Part shown: one piece after another, positions 12,601 to 20,774 of the stretch | Layout of the letters: each line of letters opens with the position of its first letter | Position numbering within the stretch: the first letter of the stretch is position 1 | NCBI RefSeq assembly: GCF_000283655.1 | Contig: NC_016623.1 | Coordinates: forward strand, 310,001 to 374,000 | Length of the DNA: 64,000 nucleotides | Source of the DNA: Azospirillum lipoferum 4B | GTDB lineage: Bacteria; Pseudomonadota; Alphaproteobacteria; Azospirillales; Azospirillaceae | Reading direction: 5' to 3' | The notes under the pieces: model-generated | Databases searched by the model: none | What the model saw: the letters and a program-made list of their open reading frames with translations, nothing else | What the model was told of the DNA's origin: nothing | Program-made: the position numbers and the translations under genes

Positions 12601-13934
12601 TGGCCGCCGTGCTGATCACCGCCGCCATCGGCGCCGCCGTCCACCCGCTGGTGCGCGCCCGCACCGGAACCACCGCCCGCGCCGACACCGAGCGGCAGGA
12701 ATTCTTCGTGGAGATGGTCGCCAAGATGCCGGCGCTGCGCGCCATCGGCGGGCTGGCCCATTGGCGCGACCGCTACGACCGCCTGTCCGCCCGCACGGCA
12801 TTGTCGGGCCACACCGCAGCCAACCTGTCGGCCACCCATGCGGCGCTGGCCGGCCTCGTGGTGCCGGTCGCAGGATTGGCCACCGTCGGCGTCGGCGCGC
12901 TCCAGGTCTTCACCGGCGCGATGACGCCGGGCGCGTTGATGGCGTCGATGATGCTGCTGTGGCGGGTGATGGTGCCGCTGCAGACCGCCGTGTCCATGCT
13001 GCCGCGCATCGAGCAGCTGCGCGCGAACGCCCGCCAGATCAACGGCCTGATGAGCATCCGGCCGGAGCGCGAGCCACGCTGCGCCACCCTGCAGCCGCGC
13101 AGGCTGAAGGGCGAGGTGTCCTTCTCCCGCGTCTCATTGCGCTACCGCAACGATGCCGATCCGGCGCTGGTCGGCGTGTCCTTCACGGTCAAGCCGGGGC
13201 AGATCGTCGCCATCGTCGGGCCGGACGGCGCCGGCAAGTCGTCGCTGCTGAAGGTGATGCTGGGGCTCTATGCACCGCAGGCCGGCAACGTGCGCATCGA
13301 CGGCGTCGACATCCGCCAGATGGACCCGATCGACCTGCGCAAGTCGGTCGGCTATGTCCCGCAGGCCAGCGCCCTGTTCTACGGCACCATCGCCCAGAAT
13401 CTCCGCTTCGCCGACCAGACCGCCGACGTGTCCGAACTGCGCTGGGCGCTGTCGCTGGCCGGCGCCCTGGACGAGGTGGAAGCGCTGCCGCGCGGCCTGG
13501 ACACCCGCATCGGCGACAACCAGTCGCTGCGCCTGTCGCCCAGCCTGACGCAGAAGATCTGTCTGGCCCGCGCCTATATCCGCCGGCCGCGCATCCTGCT
13601 GCTCGACGAGCCGGCCATCCGGCTGGACTTCGACGGCGACAAGGCCCTGCATGCGGCGCTTTCGGCACTGCGCGGGCACAGCACCATCTTCCTGGTCACC
13701 CACCGGCCGAGCCACCTGACGCTGGCCGATACGGTGCTGACCATGGATGCCGGCATGATCGCCCCCGCCAACTCGGCCGGCGGCCTGCCCGGCCCCCGGC
13801 CCGTCGGTCCGGGTTCAGGCCCCGGTGCCGGCCCGGCGGGGGGCAACAGCGTCGCCAACGGCATCGCGGGAGCGCTGCTGGGCGGGATCGGGCTGCAACG
13901 CCCGCCCGGCGTCGCCGCCACGCCCCAGCGCTGA
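9651..13934 (+). CDS. Double-length type I secretion ABC exporter (two TMD-NBD halves fused)
   Basis: The 1427-residue product contains two complete PrtD/LapB-like exporters in series. TMD1 spans about 105-400 and NBD1 about 430-660. A linker of about 150 residues resembling a C39-like domain precedes TMD2 (about 850-1130) and NBD2 (about 1140-1370). NBD1 is degenerate: Walker A reads ATNSTGKT (470-477), the signature reads LPRGA (574-578) and the H-loop His is Ser630, while Walker B LLLDEP is kept. NBD2 has Walker A GPDGAGKS (from 1190), LLLDEP and H-loop His1351, but its signature is LSPSL (from 1295). The start is uncertain: 9651 gives an N terminus without a convincing ribosome site, and ATG 9750 or GTG 9780 are alternatives. 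An Ala-Ser-Ala-Lys repeat (9840-9912) precedes TMD1. The HlyD gene follows after about 45 bp, so they are probably one operon exporting the divergent adhesin. Confidence 0.88.
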   Translation: MPLPRSFERAARRKLRRSVAFYCYSSIYLSLAIMLLIGCSVNPVPRLVVLQPASPSATRIEPSAATASAKTASAKTASAKSASAKSSAARDRAAEKAARRLLSGMLGPRRDRAMLVLASFALNVFGLALPVTLLHVYDRILPNESYGTMLLLGLGCGAAAVMEAILRVARSALTTWMGARIEHRSSASLIDRLMRMPLNAFSQQGIGTHFEVYRAIKMVREFYSGQALQSAIDIPFAALYLGLIALLAGWLVLIPLGVLALFLAVGAVLGRRMRRALENRHVLEERRLNFISEVLSGVHTVKGLGAEAGLLRRHERLQQGCSEEDFTVARLSGSASVVATTLSQATMMLVVILGSVSVIDGMMTTGVLTACSMLAGRCVQPVQSLFDRWVRYQSVSLSLRRIGHVLLEVGSDGGTLRVGDGAATAGAVAEPLVPGTIEMDKVRFAYDRGPEILTDLSLSVGPGEFLGVVATNSTGKTTLLRLILGVLRPNSGAVRVGVRSSTETDAMIGIGGVVYVGEQPELFKGTILQNLTLFDPGRADLAMEVCRRLGLDRRIASLPQGYETIVGDASQEALPRGARQMICLARALVREPAVLLLDEPNSSLDTESDKLFRRALEELRGSVTILLVTSRPSLLTLADRVVQIVDGHAVSRGPSGNETMGSPTALVASNPAPSVAGGSGAPDAEPIRAAHDDGDILRRRLAEASAVGACMVPLLDALGWRGAPQTLAEALPHFSEVQTVEELCDVLQRLHFEGRSLRIDLARPDPSLMPCLFRSRDGGVYTLLSADADGVVAFSGQSRETVTLNYGKGTAYAFTALETTAGAGTQNWVGTVIHGYVPLLWAVLGLSAVINLLSVAAPLFTMAIYDKVIATGSFDTLATIAVGAALVIGGDFALRQIRGRALAHAGSRIARTISNATIDRILMLPVGMSERAAIGTQIARVKDLESIRDFISQGQVAALFDVPFALFYLGVMAVLGGPLALVPLAAVLITAAIGAAVHPLVRARTGTTARADTERQEFFVEMVAKMPALRAIGGLAHWRDRYDRLSARTALSGHTAANLSATHAALAGLVVPVAGLATVGVGALQVFTGAMTPGALMASMMLLWRVMVPLQTAVSMLPRIEQLRANARQINGLMSIRPEREPRCATLQPRRLKGEVSFSRVSLRYRNDADPALVGVSFTVKPGQIVAIVGPDGAGKSSLLKVMLGLYAPQAGNVRIDGVDIRQMDPIDLRKSVGYVPQASALFYGTIAQNLRFADQTADVSELRWALSLAGALDEVEALPRGLDTRIGDNQSLRLSPSLTQKICLARAYIRRPRILLLDEPAIRLDFDGDKALHAALSALRGHSTIFLVTHRPSHLTLADTVLTMDAGMIAPANSAGGLPGPRPVGPGSGPGAGPAGGNSVANGIAGALLGGIGLQRPPGVAATPQR
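9843..9912 (+). repeat. 15-bp tandem repeat encoding (T/S)ASAK
   Basis: Four to five copies of a 15-bp unit (GCATCGGCGAAGACC and close variants) encode a run of TASAK/SASAK near the exporter N terminus. The tract is a low-complexity linker and may vary in copy number. Confidence 0.75.
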
Positions 13935-13979
13935 TCCGCCGCCTTCCCCATTCCTCTCCGATCCCGTGTGAACCTCATC

Positions 13980-15305
13980 ATGGCCGCTGCTTCAGACCTC
14001 GCCCGCCCCACCGGCAAATCGCTCAGCGCCGACGATGCGATGCTGTCGCTGGTCCGCGCCACCATCCTCGTGCTGGTCCTGCTGATGGCGGCGCTGCTGG
14101 CCTGGGCCACGCTGATGCCGGTCAAGGAGGCCGTGGTGACCGCCGGACAAGTGGTGCCGTCCGGCAACGCCCAGGTGGTCCAGCATCTGGAAGGCGGCAT
14201 CGTGTCCGCCATCCTGGTCAAGGAGACCGATCTGGTGGAAGCCGGCCAGCCGCTGATCGTCTTCGATCCAAAGCAGGTCCAGGCGGAGCGGGAACAGATG
14301 AACGCCCGCCTGCTGACCCTGGAGCTGCGGGCGGAGCGGCTGCGCGCCTTCGCCGCCGGGCGGGAGCCGGATTTCGCCAGCGTCGCCGGCGCCGATACCC
14401 CTCAATCCGAAGCACAGATTGCCGATCAGCGCCTGATCTACGACACCCAGCGTCAGGCCCGCGACACCGCCATCGCCGTGCTGCGCGCCCAGGTCTCCCA
14501 GCGCGAGGCGGAGCTGGCGCTGTATGAGGGGCAGCTCGCCAGCATCAAGGATCAGATCACCTTCATCACCGGATCGGTCGACATCCGCAACAAGCTGGAA
14601 TCGATGGGCCTGTCGTCGAAGCTGCAATCGCTGGAGACCCAGCGCGAGCAGTCCCGGCTGATGGGCGAGCAGCGGCGGATCGAGGGGCAGATCATCGCCA
14701 CGCAGCAGGCGATCACCGAAGCCGGCAACCGCATCCTCGACCAGACGGCCAAGCTGGCGCAGGACGCGGTGACCGAGATGGGCACCGTCACCGCCGAGAT
14801 CGCCCAGCTGCGCGAGGCCCGCGCCAAGCTGGACGACCGTTCCCAGCGGCTGACCGTGCTGTCGCCGGTGCGCGGGCTGGTGCAGGATCTGCGCGTCAAC
14901 ACCATCGGCGCCGTGGTGCCGGAGGGCGGCGTCCTGATGCAGATCGTCCCGGTCGACCACGAGATGACGGTGGAGGCCCATGTCACCCCGCGCGACGTCG
15001 GCCACCTCCACGTTGGGCAGGAGGCGACGGTCAAGGTGCTGACCTACGACTTCGCCCGCTACGGCGCCGTCACCGGCACGCTGCAGCGTATCTCCGCCAC
15101 CACCTTCCTGGACGAGCAGCATCGCCCCTACTACAAGGCGGTCATCGCTCTCAGCCGCAACCATGTCGGCCGCGACGATGTCCAGCACCCGGTCCTGCCC
15201 GGCATGACCACCCAGGTGGAGATGACCACCGGCGAGCGCTCGCTGCTGGAATATCTGCTGAAGCCGATCTACTTCGCCCTGTCCGACAGCTTCAACGAGC
15301 GGTGA
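13980..15305 (+). CDS. HlyD-family type I secretion periplasmic adaptor
   Basis: This is a membrane fusion protein of about 441 residues. A short cytoplasmic N terminus and one membrane segment (VRATILVLVLLMAALLAWATL) precede a barrel-sandwich hybrid half (VVPSGNAQVVQHLEGGIVSAILVKE). A long coiled-coil region (REQMNARLLTLELRAERL... to the QREQSRLMGEQ... stretch) and the second lipoyl half with a beta-barrel (LSPVRGLVQDLRVNTIGAVV...) complete it. It links the inner-membrane ABC exporter to a TolC-like channel, which is not encoded here. ATG 13980 (MAAASDLARP) was chosen; GTG 13968 in the same frame is possible. Neither has a strong ribosome site, which suggests translation coupled to the exporter gene. 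Confidence 0.9.
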   Translation: MAAASDLARPTGKSLSADDAMLSLVRATILVLVLLMAALLAWATLMPVKEAVVTAGQVVPSGNAQVVQHLEGGIVSAILVKETDLVEAGQPLIVFDPKQVQAEREQMNARLLTLELRAERLRAFAAGREPDFASVAGADTPQSEAQIADQRLIYDTQRQARDTAIAVLRAQVSQREAELALYEGQLASIKDQITFITGSVDIRNKLESMGLSSKLQSLETQREQSRLMGEQRRIEGQIIATQQAITEAGNRILDQTAKLAQDAVTEMGTVTAEIAQLREARAKLDDRSQRLTVLSPVRGLVQDLRVNTIGAVVPEGGVLMQIVPVDHEMTVEAHVTPRDVGHLHVGQEATVKVLTYDFARYGAVTGTLQRISATTFLDEQHRPYYKAVIALSRNHVGRDDVQHPVLPGMTTQVEMTTGERSLLEYLLKPIYFALSDSFNER

Positions 15306-15517
15306 GGATCGCCCTGCGCCGGCCTTTCCCGACAAGTGGACGACGATTGTTCGTCCCAGCCGAATTGTGTTGCCGCTGACCCGGTATTTATTCGCATGCC
15401 AACGGGGGCCACACTCCACCGCACTGCAATGCGGGAGGGGTGCCACGGCACCGGACGGCTATGGGTCGGTCGACGAGGACACAAGGGGCGGGTACGGAGC
15501 GCGGCGGGGCAGAGGGT

Positions 15518-16345
15518 ATGGCGCCCTGCCCCTTCGCGGTCGATGACCGGACCATCGCCGGCCATGCCCAGGACATCCGGCTGCGGCTCTACCGGCCGCT
15601 GATCGGGCTCGCGGTCCCGGCGCTGCTCTATCTGCATGGCGGCGGCTTCACCTCCGGCTCGCTGGAGGAGGCGGAGGAGACGGCGGCGGCCATCGCCGCC
15701 GGAACCCCGGCGCTGGTGGTGTCGGTCGGCTATTCCCTGGCGCCCGCCCACCCCTTCCCCACCGCCGCACAGGACGCCTACCGCGCGGCGCTGTGGACCG
15801 CCGAGACGGCACCGTCCCTGGGTGTCGCCCGCGGCGGGCTGGGCGTCGTCGGCTATGATGCCGGCGGCCATGTCGCCGCCTCCCTGACCTTTCTGGCCCG
15901 CGACCTGGGCGGGGTGAGTCTTGCGGCGCAGGCGCTGCTAGGCCCGATGCTGGACCCCAGCCTGACCCGCGCCAGCCGCGGCGGGATCGGCGATGCCGAT
16001 GGCAAGGGCGGCGCCAAGACACGCCTGCTCGACAGCACCATCGCCGACTGCGCCCGCTGCTACCGCGCCTATCTGCCGGAGGCGGCGCAGCGGCTGCACC
16101 CCTATGCCGCGCCGCTGGAATCGCGCCGGCTGGGCGGGCTGCCGCCGGCCCTGATCGTCACCGCCCAGAACGACATGCTGCGCACCGAGGCCGAGCAGTA
16201 TGCCGCCGGCCTGATCGCCGCCGGCGTGCCGACCGAGGTCACCCGCTTTCCCGCCATCTCCCACGACGCCCTGCCCGGCCATCGGCCGGCGCTGCAGGCC
16301 GTCACCGACTTCCTGCGCCGCCGGCTGCCCGCCGCGCGTACCTGA
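15518..16345 (+). CDS. Alpha/beta hydrolase, HSL-like, with Asp at the nucleophile position
   Basis: The fold is that of the hormone-sensitive-lipase/esterase family. HGGGF forms the oxyanion motif near residue 36, PPALIVTAQND gives the acidic residue near the C terminus, and ISHDAL is a candidate for the catalytic His. The nucleophile elbow, normally GDSAGG, reads GYDAGG here, so Asp114 replaces the expected Ser (codon GAT, 15857-15859). The protein may therefore not be a serine esterase: it could use Asp, as dehalogenases and epoxide hydrolases do, or be non-catalytic. ATG 15518 fits family length (275 residues); upstream in-frame ATGs at 15440 and 15461 would add a basic, unstructured tail. 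The efflux genes follow 30 bp downstream. Confidence 0.8.
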   Translation: MAPCPFAVDDRTIAGHAQDIRLRLYRPLIGLAVPALLYLHGGGFTSGSLEEAEETAAAIAAGTPALVVSVGYSLAPAHPFPTAAQDAYRAALWTAETAPSLGVARGGLGVVGYDAGGHVAASLTFLARDLGGVSLAAQALLGPMLDPSLTRASRGGIGDADGKGGAKTRLLDSTIADCARCYRAYLPEAAQRLHPYAAPLESRRLGGLPPALIVTAQNDMLRTEAEQYAAGLIAAGVPTEVTRFPAISHDALPGHRPALQAVTDFLRRRLPAART

Positions 16346-16375
16346 CATTTTCCTCCTTATCCGGAGACAGACCAC

Positions 16376-17560
16376 ATGACCAAGTCACGCTCGAAACTCG
16401 CCCTTCTCCTGATCGCCGGGGTCGCCGCGGCGGGGGCCGCCGGCATCGTCGTCAGCCAGGGCCATGCCGACGCCCCGCAGACGGCTGCCGCCGCCCCTCC
16501 GCCCCCGGAAGTGGACGTCGCCCCCGTCGTGGTGCGCAAGATCACCGACTGGCAGTCCTATTCCGGCCGCCTCGAAGCGGTGGAGCGGGTGGACGTGCGG
16601 CCCCAGGTGGCCGGCGCCATCACCGCCGTCCATTTCCGCAACGGCGCGCTGGTCCGCCAGGGCGACGTGTTGTTCACCATCGATCCGCGCCCCTTCGCGG
16701 CGGAGGTCGCCCGGCAGGAGGCGCAGGTCGCCGCCGCCCAGGCCCGCGTCCGCTTCACCGCGGCGGACCTGGAGCGCGCCCAGCGTCTGGTCCGCGACGA
16801 CACCATTTCCCGCCAGTCTCTGGAGAGCAAGGAGAACGAGGCCCGTTCCGCCGCCGCCAATCTGAAGGCGGCCCAGGCTGCGCTGGAGATCGCCCGCATC
16901 GACCTGGAGCACAGCCAGGTCCGCGCCCCCGTCTCCGGCCGCGTGTCGCGCGCCGAGGTGACGGTCGGCAACGTGGTGGCGGCCGGGGCCGCGGCGGCAC
17001 CGTTGACCACGCTGGTCTCGGTCTCGCCGATCTATGCCTCCTTCGACGTCGATGAGCAGACCTACCTGACCCACATCGCCGGGGTGAAGGACGCATCCGG
17101 CGTGCCGGTGCAGCTGGGTCTGGCCAACGAAGACGGCTATTCCCGCGACGGCGCGGTGGAGCATGTCGACAACCGCATGGACGCGGCGTCCGGCACCATC
17201 CGCGTGCGCGCCCGCTTCGACAACGCCGACGGGCTGCTGGTCCCCGGCCTCTACGCCCGCATCAAGGTCGGCGGCAGCAAACCGCACGATGCGCTGATGG
17301 TGGACGACCGGGCCATCGGCACCGACCAGGACAAGAAGTTCGTCCTGGTGGTGGCGGAGGACGGCACCGTCACCTACCGCGCCATCGTCACCGGTGCCCA
17401 TCAGGCCGGCCTGCGGGTGGTGAAGAGCGGGCTTGAGCCCGGCGAGCGCATCGTCGTGAACGGCCTGCAGCATGCCCGCCCCGGCAGCCGCGTCAGCCCG
17501 CGCACCGTCGCGATGAACGGCACGCCGGAGCCCATCCGCACCGCATCCACGGCGCCGTAA
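16376..17560 (+). CDS. RND efflux periplasmic adaptor (MexE/AcrA-like)
   Basis: The product has 394 residues, with an uncleaved or lipid-free N-terminal membrane signal (KLALLLIAGVAAAGAAGIVV). The lipoyl motif VDVRPQVAGAITAVHFRNGALVRQGDVLF, an alpha-hairpin rich in Ala/Glu/Arg (residues 105-170), the second lipoyl half VRAPVSGRVSRAEV and a beta-barrel domain follow. It bridges the inner-membrane RND pump to an outer-membrane channel. A GGAG ribosome site precedes ATG 16376. The pump gene starts 24 bp downstream, so the two form an operon. No outer-membrane factor gene and no TetR/LysR regulator is adjacent, so the pump probably borrows a TolC-type channel from elsewhere. Confidence 0.93.
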   Translation: MTKSRSKLALLLIAGVAAAGAAGIVVSQGHADAPQTAAAAPPPPEVDVAPVVVRKITDWQSYSGRLEAVERVDVRPQVAGAITAVHFRNGALVRQGDVLFTIDPRPFAAEVARQEAQVAAAQARVRFTAADLERAQRLVRDDTISRQSLESKENEARSAAANLKAAQAALEIARIDLEHSQVRAPVSGRVSRAEVTVGNVVAAGAAAAPLTTLVSVSPIYASFDVDEQTYLTHIAGVKDASGVPVQLGLANEDGYSRDGAVEHVDNRMDAASGTIRVRARFDNADGLLVPGLYARIKVGGSKPHDALMVDDRAIGTDQDKKFVLVVAEDGTVTYRAIVTGAHQAGLRVVKSGLEPGERIVVNGLQHARPGSRVSPRTVAMNGTPEPIRTASTAP

Positions 17561-17584
17561 TCCACGCCCGCCGGGAGAGCCGTC

Positions 17585-20500
17585 ATGAACATCTCGAAAT
17601 TCTTCATCGACCGCCCGATCTTCGCGGGCGTCCTGTCCGTGGCGCTGTTCCTGGCAGGCGCGATCTCGCTGTTCCAGCTGCCGATCTCCGAATATCCGGA
17701 GGTGGTCCCGCCCTCCGTCGTCGTCCGGGCGCAGTATCCGGGCGCCAACCCCAAGGTCATCGCCGAGACCGTCGCCGCTCCACTGGAGGAGCAGATCAAC
17801 GGCGTCGAGAACATGCTGTACATGCAGTCGCAGGCCAACAGCGACGGCAACATGGCGCTGACCGTCACCTTCCGGCTCGGTACCGACCCGGACAAGGCGC
17901 AGCAGTTGGTGCAGAACCGCGTTTCCCAAGCCCTGCCCCGCCTGCCGGAGGATGTGCAGCGGCTTGGCGTGACGACGGTGAAGAGTTCACCGACGCTGAC
18001 CATGGTCGTGCATCTGCTGTCGCCCAACGACCGCTATGACATGACCTACCTGCGCAATTACGCCATCCTGAACGTCAAGGACCGGATCAGCCGCATCCAG
18101 GGCGTCGGCGAGGTGCAGGTCTGGGGTGCCGGCGACTATTCCATGCGCGTCTGGCTCGACCCCAACAAGGTGGCGGAACGCGGCCTGACCGCGTCCGACG
18201 TGGTGGCGGCGATCCGCGAGCAGAATGTCCAGGTCGCGGCCGGCGTCATCGGCGCCTCGCCCAGCCTGCCGACCACGCCGCTGCAACTGTCGATCAACGC
18301 GCAGGGCCGCCTGAAGACGGTGGACGAGTTCGCCGGCATCGTCCTGAAGATCGGCAAGGACGGCGGCGTCACCTATCTGCGCGACGTGGCGCGGGTGGAG
18401 CTGGCGGCCTCGCAATACGGCCTGCGCTCGCTGCTGGACAACAAGTCGGCGGTGGCGCTGGGCATCAACCAGGCGCCGGGCGCCAACGCGCTGAGCATCG
18501 CCGACAATGTCCGGGCGACGATGGCGGAGCTGAAGGCCGACATGCCCAACGGCGTCGATTTCAGCATCGTCTACGATCCCACCCAGTTCGTGCGGTCGAG
18601 CATCGAGGCGGTGATCCACACCCTGCTGGAGGCGGTCGCGCTGGTGGTTCTGGTGGTGATCGTCTTCCTGCAGACCTGGCGGGCGTCGATCATCCCGCTG
18701 CTGGCCGTGCCGGTGTCGATCGTCGGCACCTTCTCCCTCATGCTTCTGCTGGGCTATTCGATCAACGCGCTGTCGTTGTTCGGCATGGTGCTGGCCATCG
18801 GCATCGTGGTGGACGACGCCATCGTCGTGGTCGAGAATGTCGAGCGCAACATCGAGTCCGGCCTGTCGGCCAAGGAAGCCACCTACAAGGCGATGCGGGA
18901 GGTCAGCGGGCCGATCATCGCCATCGCGCTGACGCTGGTCGCCGTCTTCGTGCCGCTGGCCGCCATGTCCGGCCTGTCGGGCGAGTTCTACAAGCAGTTC
19001 GCGATGACCATCGCGATCTCCACCGTCATCTCCGCCTTCAACTCGCTGACCCTGTCGCCGGCCCTGTCGGCGGTGCTGCTGCGCGGCCATGACCAGCCGC
19101 AGGATTGGCTGACCCGCGCCATGAACCGGGTGTTCGGCGGCTTCTTCCGCCTGTTCAACCGGGTGTTCCACCGCGCCTCCACCGGCTATGGCCGCGGCGT
19201 CGGCGGGGTGGTGCGGCACAAGGGCATGATGATGCTGGTCTATGTGCTGCTGCTGGGCGCCACCGTTCTGCTGGGCCGCGCGGTGCCGATGGGCTTCGTC
19301 CCGGCCCAGGACAAGGAATACCTCATCAGCTTCGCCCAGCTTCCCAACGGCGCCTCTCTCGACCGCACAGAGGCGGTGATCCGCGAGATGACCGACATCG
19401 CGCTCAAGCAGCCGGGCGTGCAGAGCGCCGTCGCCTTCCCCGGCCTGTCGGTCAACGGCTTCACCAACAGCTCCAGCGCCGGCATCGTCTTCGTCACGCT
19501 GAAGCCCTTCGCCGAGCGCGGTGACGCCGCCCTGTCTGCCAACGCAATCGCCGGCACCCTGCAAAAGCGCTATGCCGGCCTGAAGGAGGCCTTCGTCGCC
19601 ATCTTCCCGCCGCCGCCGGTGATGGGCCTCGGCACGCTGGGCGGCTTCAAGATGCAGCTGGAGGATCGCGGCGCGCTGGGCTACGAGGCGCTGAACGCGG
19701 CGGTCAACGCCTTCGTCACCAAGGCGATGCAGACGCCGGAGCTGGGGCCGACCTTCTCCAGCTACCAGATCAACGTGCCGCAGTTGGACGTCGACCTCGA
19801 CCGGGTGAAGGCCAAGCAGCAGGGCGTGGCGGTCGGCGAGGTGTTCGACACCATGCAGATCTATCTGGGCTCGCTCTACGTCAATGATTTCAACAGCTTC
19901 GGCCGCGTCTACCAGGTGCGGGTGCAGGCGGACGCGCCGTTCCGGGCGGAGTCCGGCGACATCGGCCTCTTGAAGACCCGCAACGACCGTGGCGACATGG
20001 TTCCGCTGTCCTCGCTGGTCCGGGTGTCGCCCAGCTACGGGCCGGAGATGGTGGTGCGCTACAACGGCTACACCGCCGCCGACATCAACGGCGGGCCGGC
20101 GCCGGGCTTCTCCTCCGGTCAGGCGCAGGCGGCGGCCGAGCGCATCGCGGCGGAGACGCTGCCGCGCGGCGTGCGGTTCGAGTGGACCGACCTGACCTAT
20201 CAGCAGATCCTGGCCGGCAACTCCGCGCTGTGGGTGTTCCCGATCAGCATCCTCCTGGTCTTCCTGGTGCTGGCGGCGCAGTACGAGAGCCTGACCCTGC
20301 CGCTGGCGATCCTGATGATCGTGCCGATGAGCCTGATGTCGGCGCTGGCCGGCGTGTGGATCACCGGCGGCGACAACAACATCTTCACCCAGATCGGCTT
20401 CATGGTTCTGGTCGGCCTGTCCGCCAAGAACGCCATCCTGATCGTGGAGTTCGCCCGCGAACTGGAGGAGCAGGGCCGCAGCACAATCCAGGCCGCCATC

Positions 20501-20770
20501 GAGGCCAGCCGCCTGCGCCTGCGCCCGATCCTGATGACCTCCATCGCCTTCATCATGGGCGTGGTGCCGCTGGTGACCTCCACCGGCGCGGGATCGGAGA
20601 TGCGGCACGCCATGGGTGTGGCGGTGTTCGCCGGCATGATCGGCGTCACCCTGTTCGGTCTGGTGCTGACCCCGGTCTTCTACGTCCTGCTGCGCCGGCT
20701 TGCCGGCGCGAAGACGGAGCGGTCGGCGGAGATTCCCGCCACCCCGGCGGGGGCGGTGACGCACGGCTGA
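17585..20770 (+). CDS. RND multidrug efflux transporter (HAE1, MexF-like)
   Basis: At 1061 residues this is the normal length for a hydrophobe/amphiphile efflux RND pump. It starts MNISKFFIDRPIFAGVLSV and has twelve predicted membrane segments and two large periplasmic loops. The proton-relay Asp pair is visible in GIVVDDAIVVVENVERN (TM4), and the C-terminal half shows GLSAKNAILIVEFARELEE. It exports lipophilic drugs, dyes or metabolites as a trimer with the preceding adaptor. The substrate cannot be read from sequence. It is convergent with the serine hydrolase gene on the other strand, with only a few bases between the stops. Confidence 0.95.
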   Translation: MNISKFFIDRPIFAGVLSVALFLAGAISLFQLPISEYPEVVPPSVVVRAQYPGANPKVIAETVAAPLEEQINGVENMLYMQSQANSDGNMALTVTFRLGTDPDKAQQLVQNRVSQALPRLPEDVQRLGVTTVKSSPTLTMVVHLLSPNDRYDMTYLRNYAILNVKDRISRIQGVGEVQVWGAGDYSMRVWLDPNKVAERGLTASDVVAAIREQNVQVAAGVIGASPSLPTTPLQLSINAQGRLKTVDEFAGIVLKIGKDGGVTYLRDVARVELAASQYGLRSLLDNKSAVALGINQAPGANALSIADNVRATMAELKADMPNGVDFSIVYDPTQFVRSSIEAVIHTLLEAVALVVLVVIVFLQTWRASIIPLLAVPVSIVGTFSLMLLLGYSINALSLFGMVLAIGIVVDDAIVVVENVERNIESGLSAKEATYKAMREVSGPIIAIALTLVAVFVPLAAMSGLSGEFYKQFAMTIAISTVISAFNSLTLSPALSAVLLRGHDQPQDWLTRAMNRVFGGFFRLFNRVFHRASTGYGRGVGGVVRHKGMMMLVYVLLLGATVLLGRAVPMGFVPAQDKEYLISFAQLPNGASLDRTEAVIREMTDIALKQPGVQSAVAFPGLSVNGFTNSSSAGIVFVTLKPFAERGDAALSANAIAGTLQKRYAGLKEAFVAIFPPPPVMGLGTLGGFKMQLEDRGALGYEALNAAVNAFVTKAMQTPELGPTFSSYQINVPQLDVDLDRVKAKQQGVAVGEVFDTMQIYLGSLYVNDFNSFGRVYQVRVQADAPFRAESGDIGLLKTRNDRGDMVPLSSLVRVSPSYGPEMVVRYNGYTAADINGGPAPGFSSGQAQAAAERIAAETLPRGVRFEWTDLTYQQILAGNSALWVFPISILLVFLVLAAQYESLTLPLAILMIVPMSLMSALAGVWITGGDNNIFTQIGFMVLVGLSAKNAILIVEFARELEEQGRSTIQAAIEASRLRLRPILMTSIAFIMGVVPLVTSTGAGSEMRHAMGVAVFAGMIGVTLFGLVLTPVFYVLLRRLAGAKTERSAEIPATPAGAVTHG

Positions 20771-20774
20771 CCGT

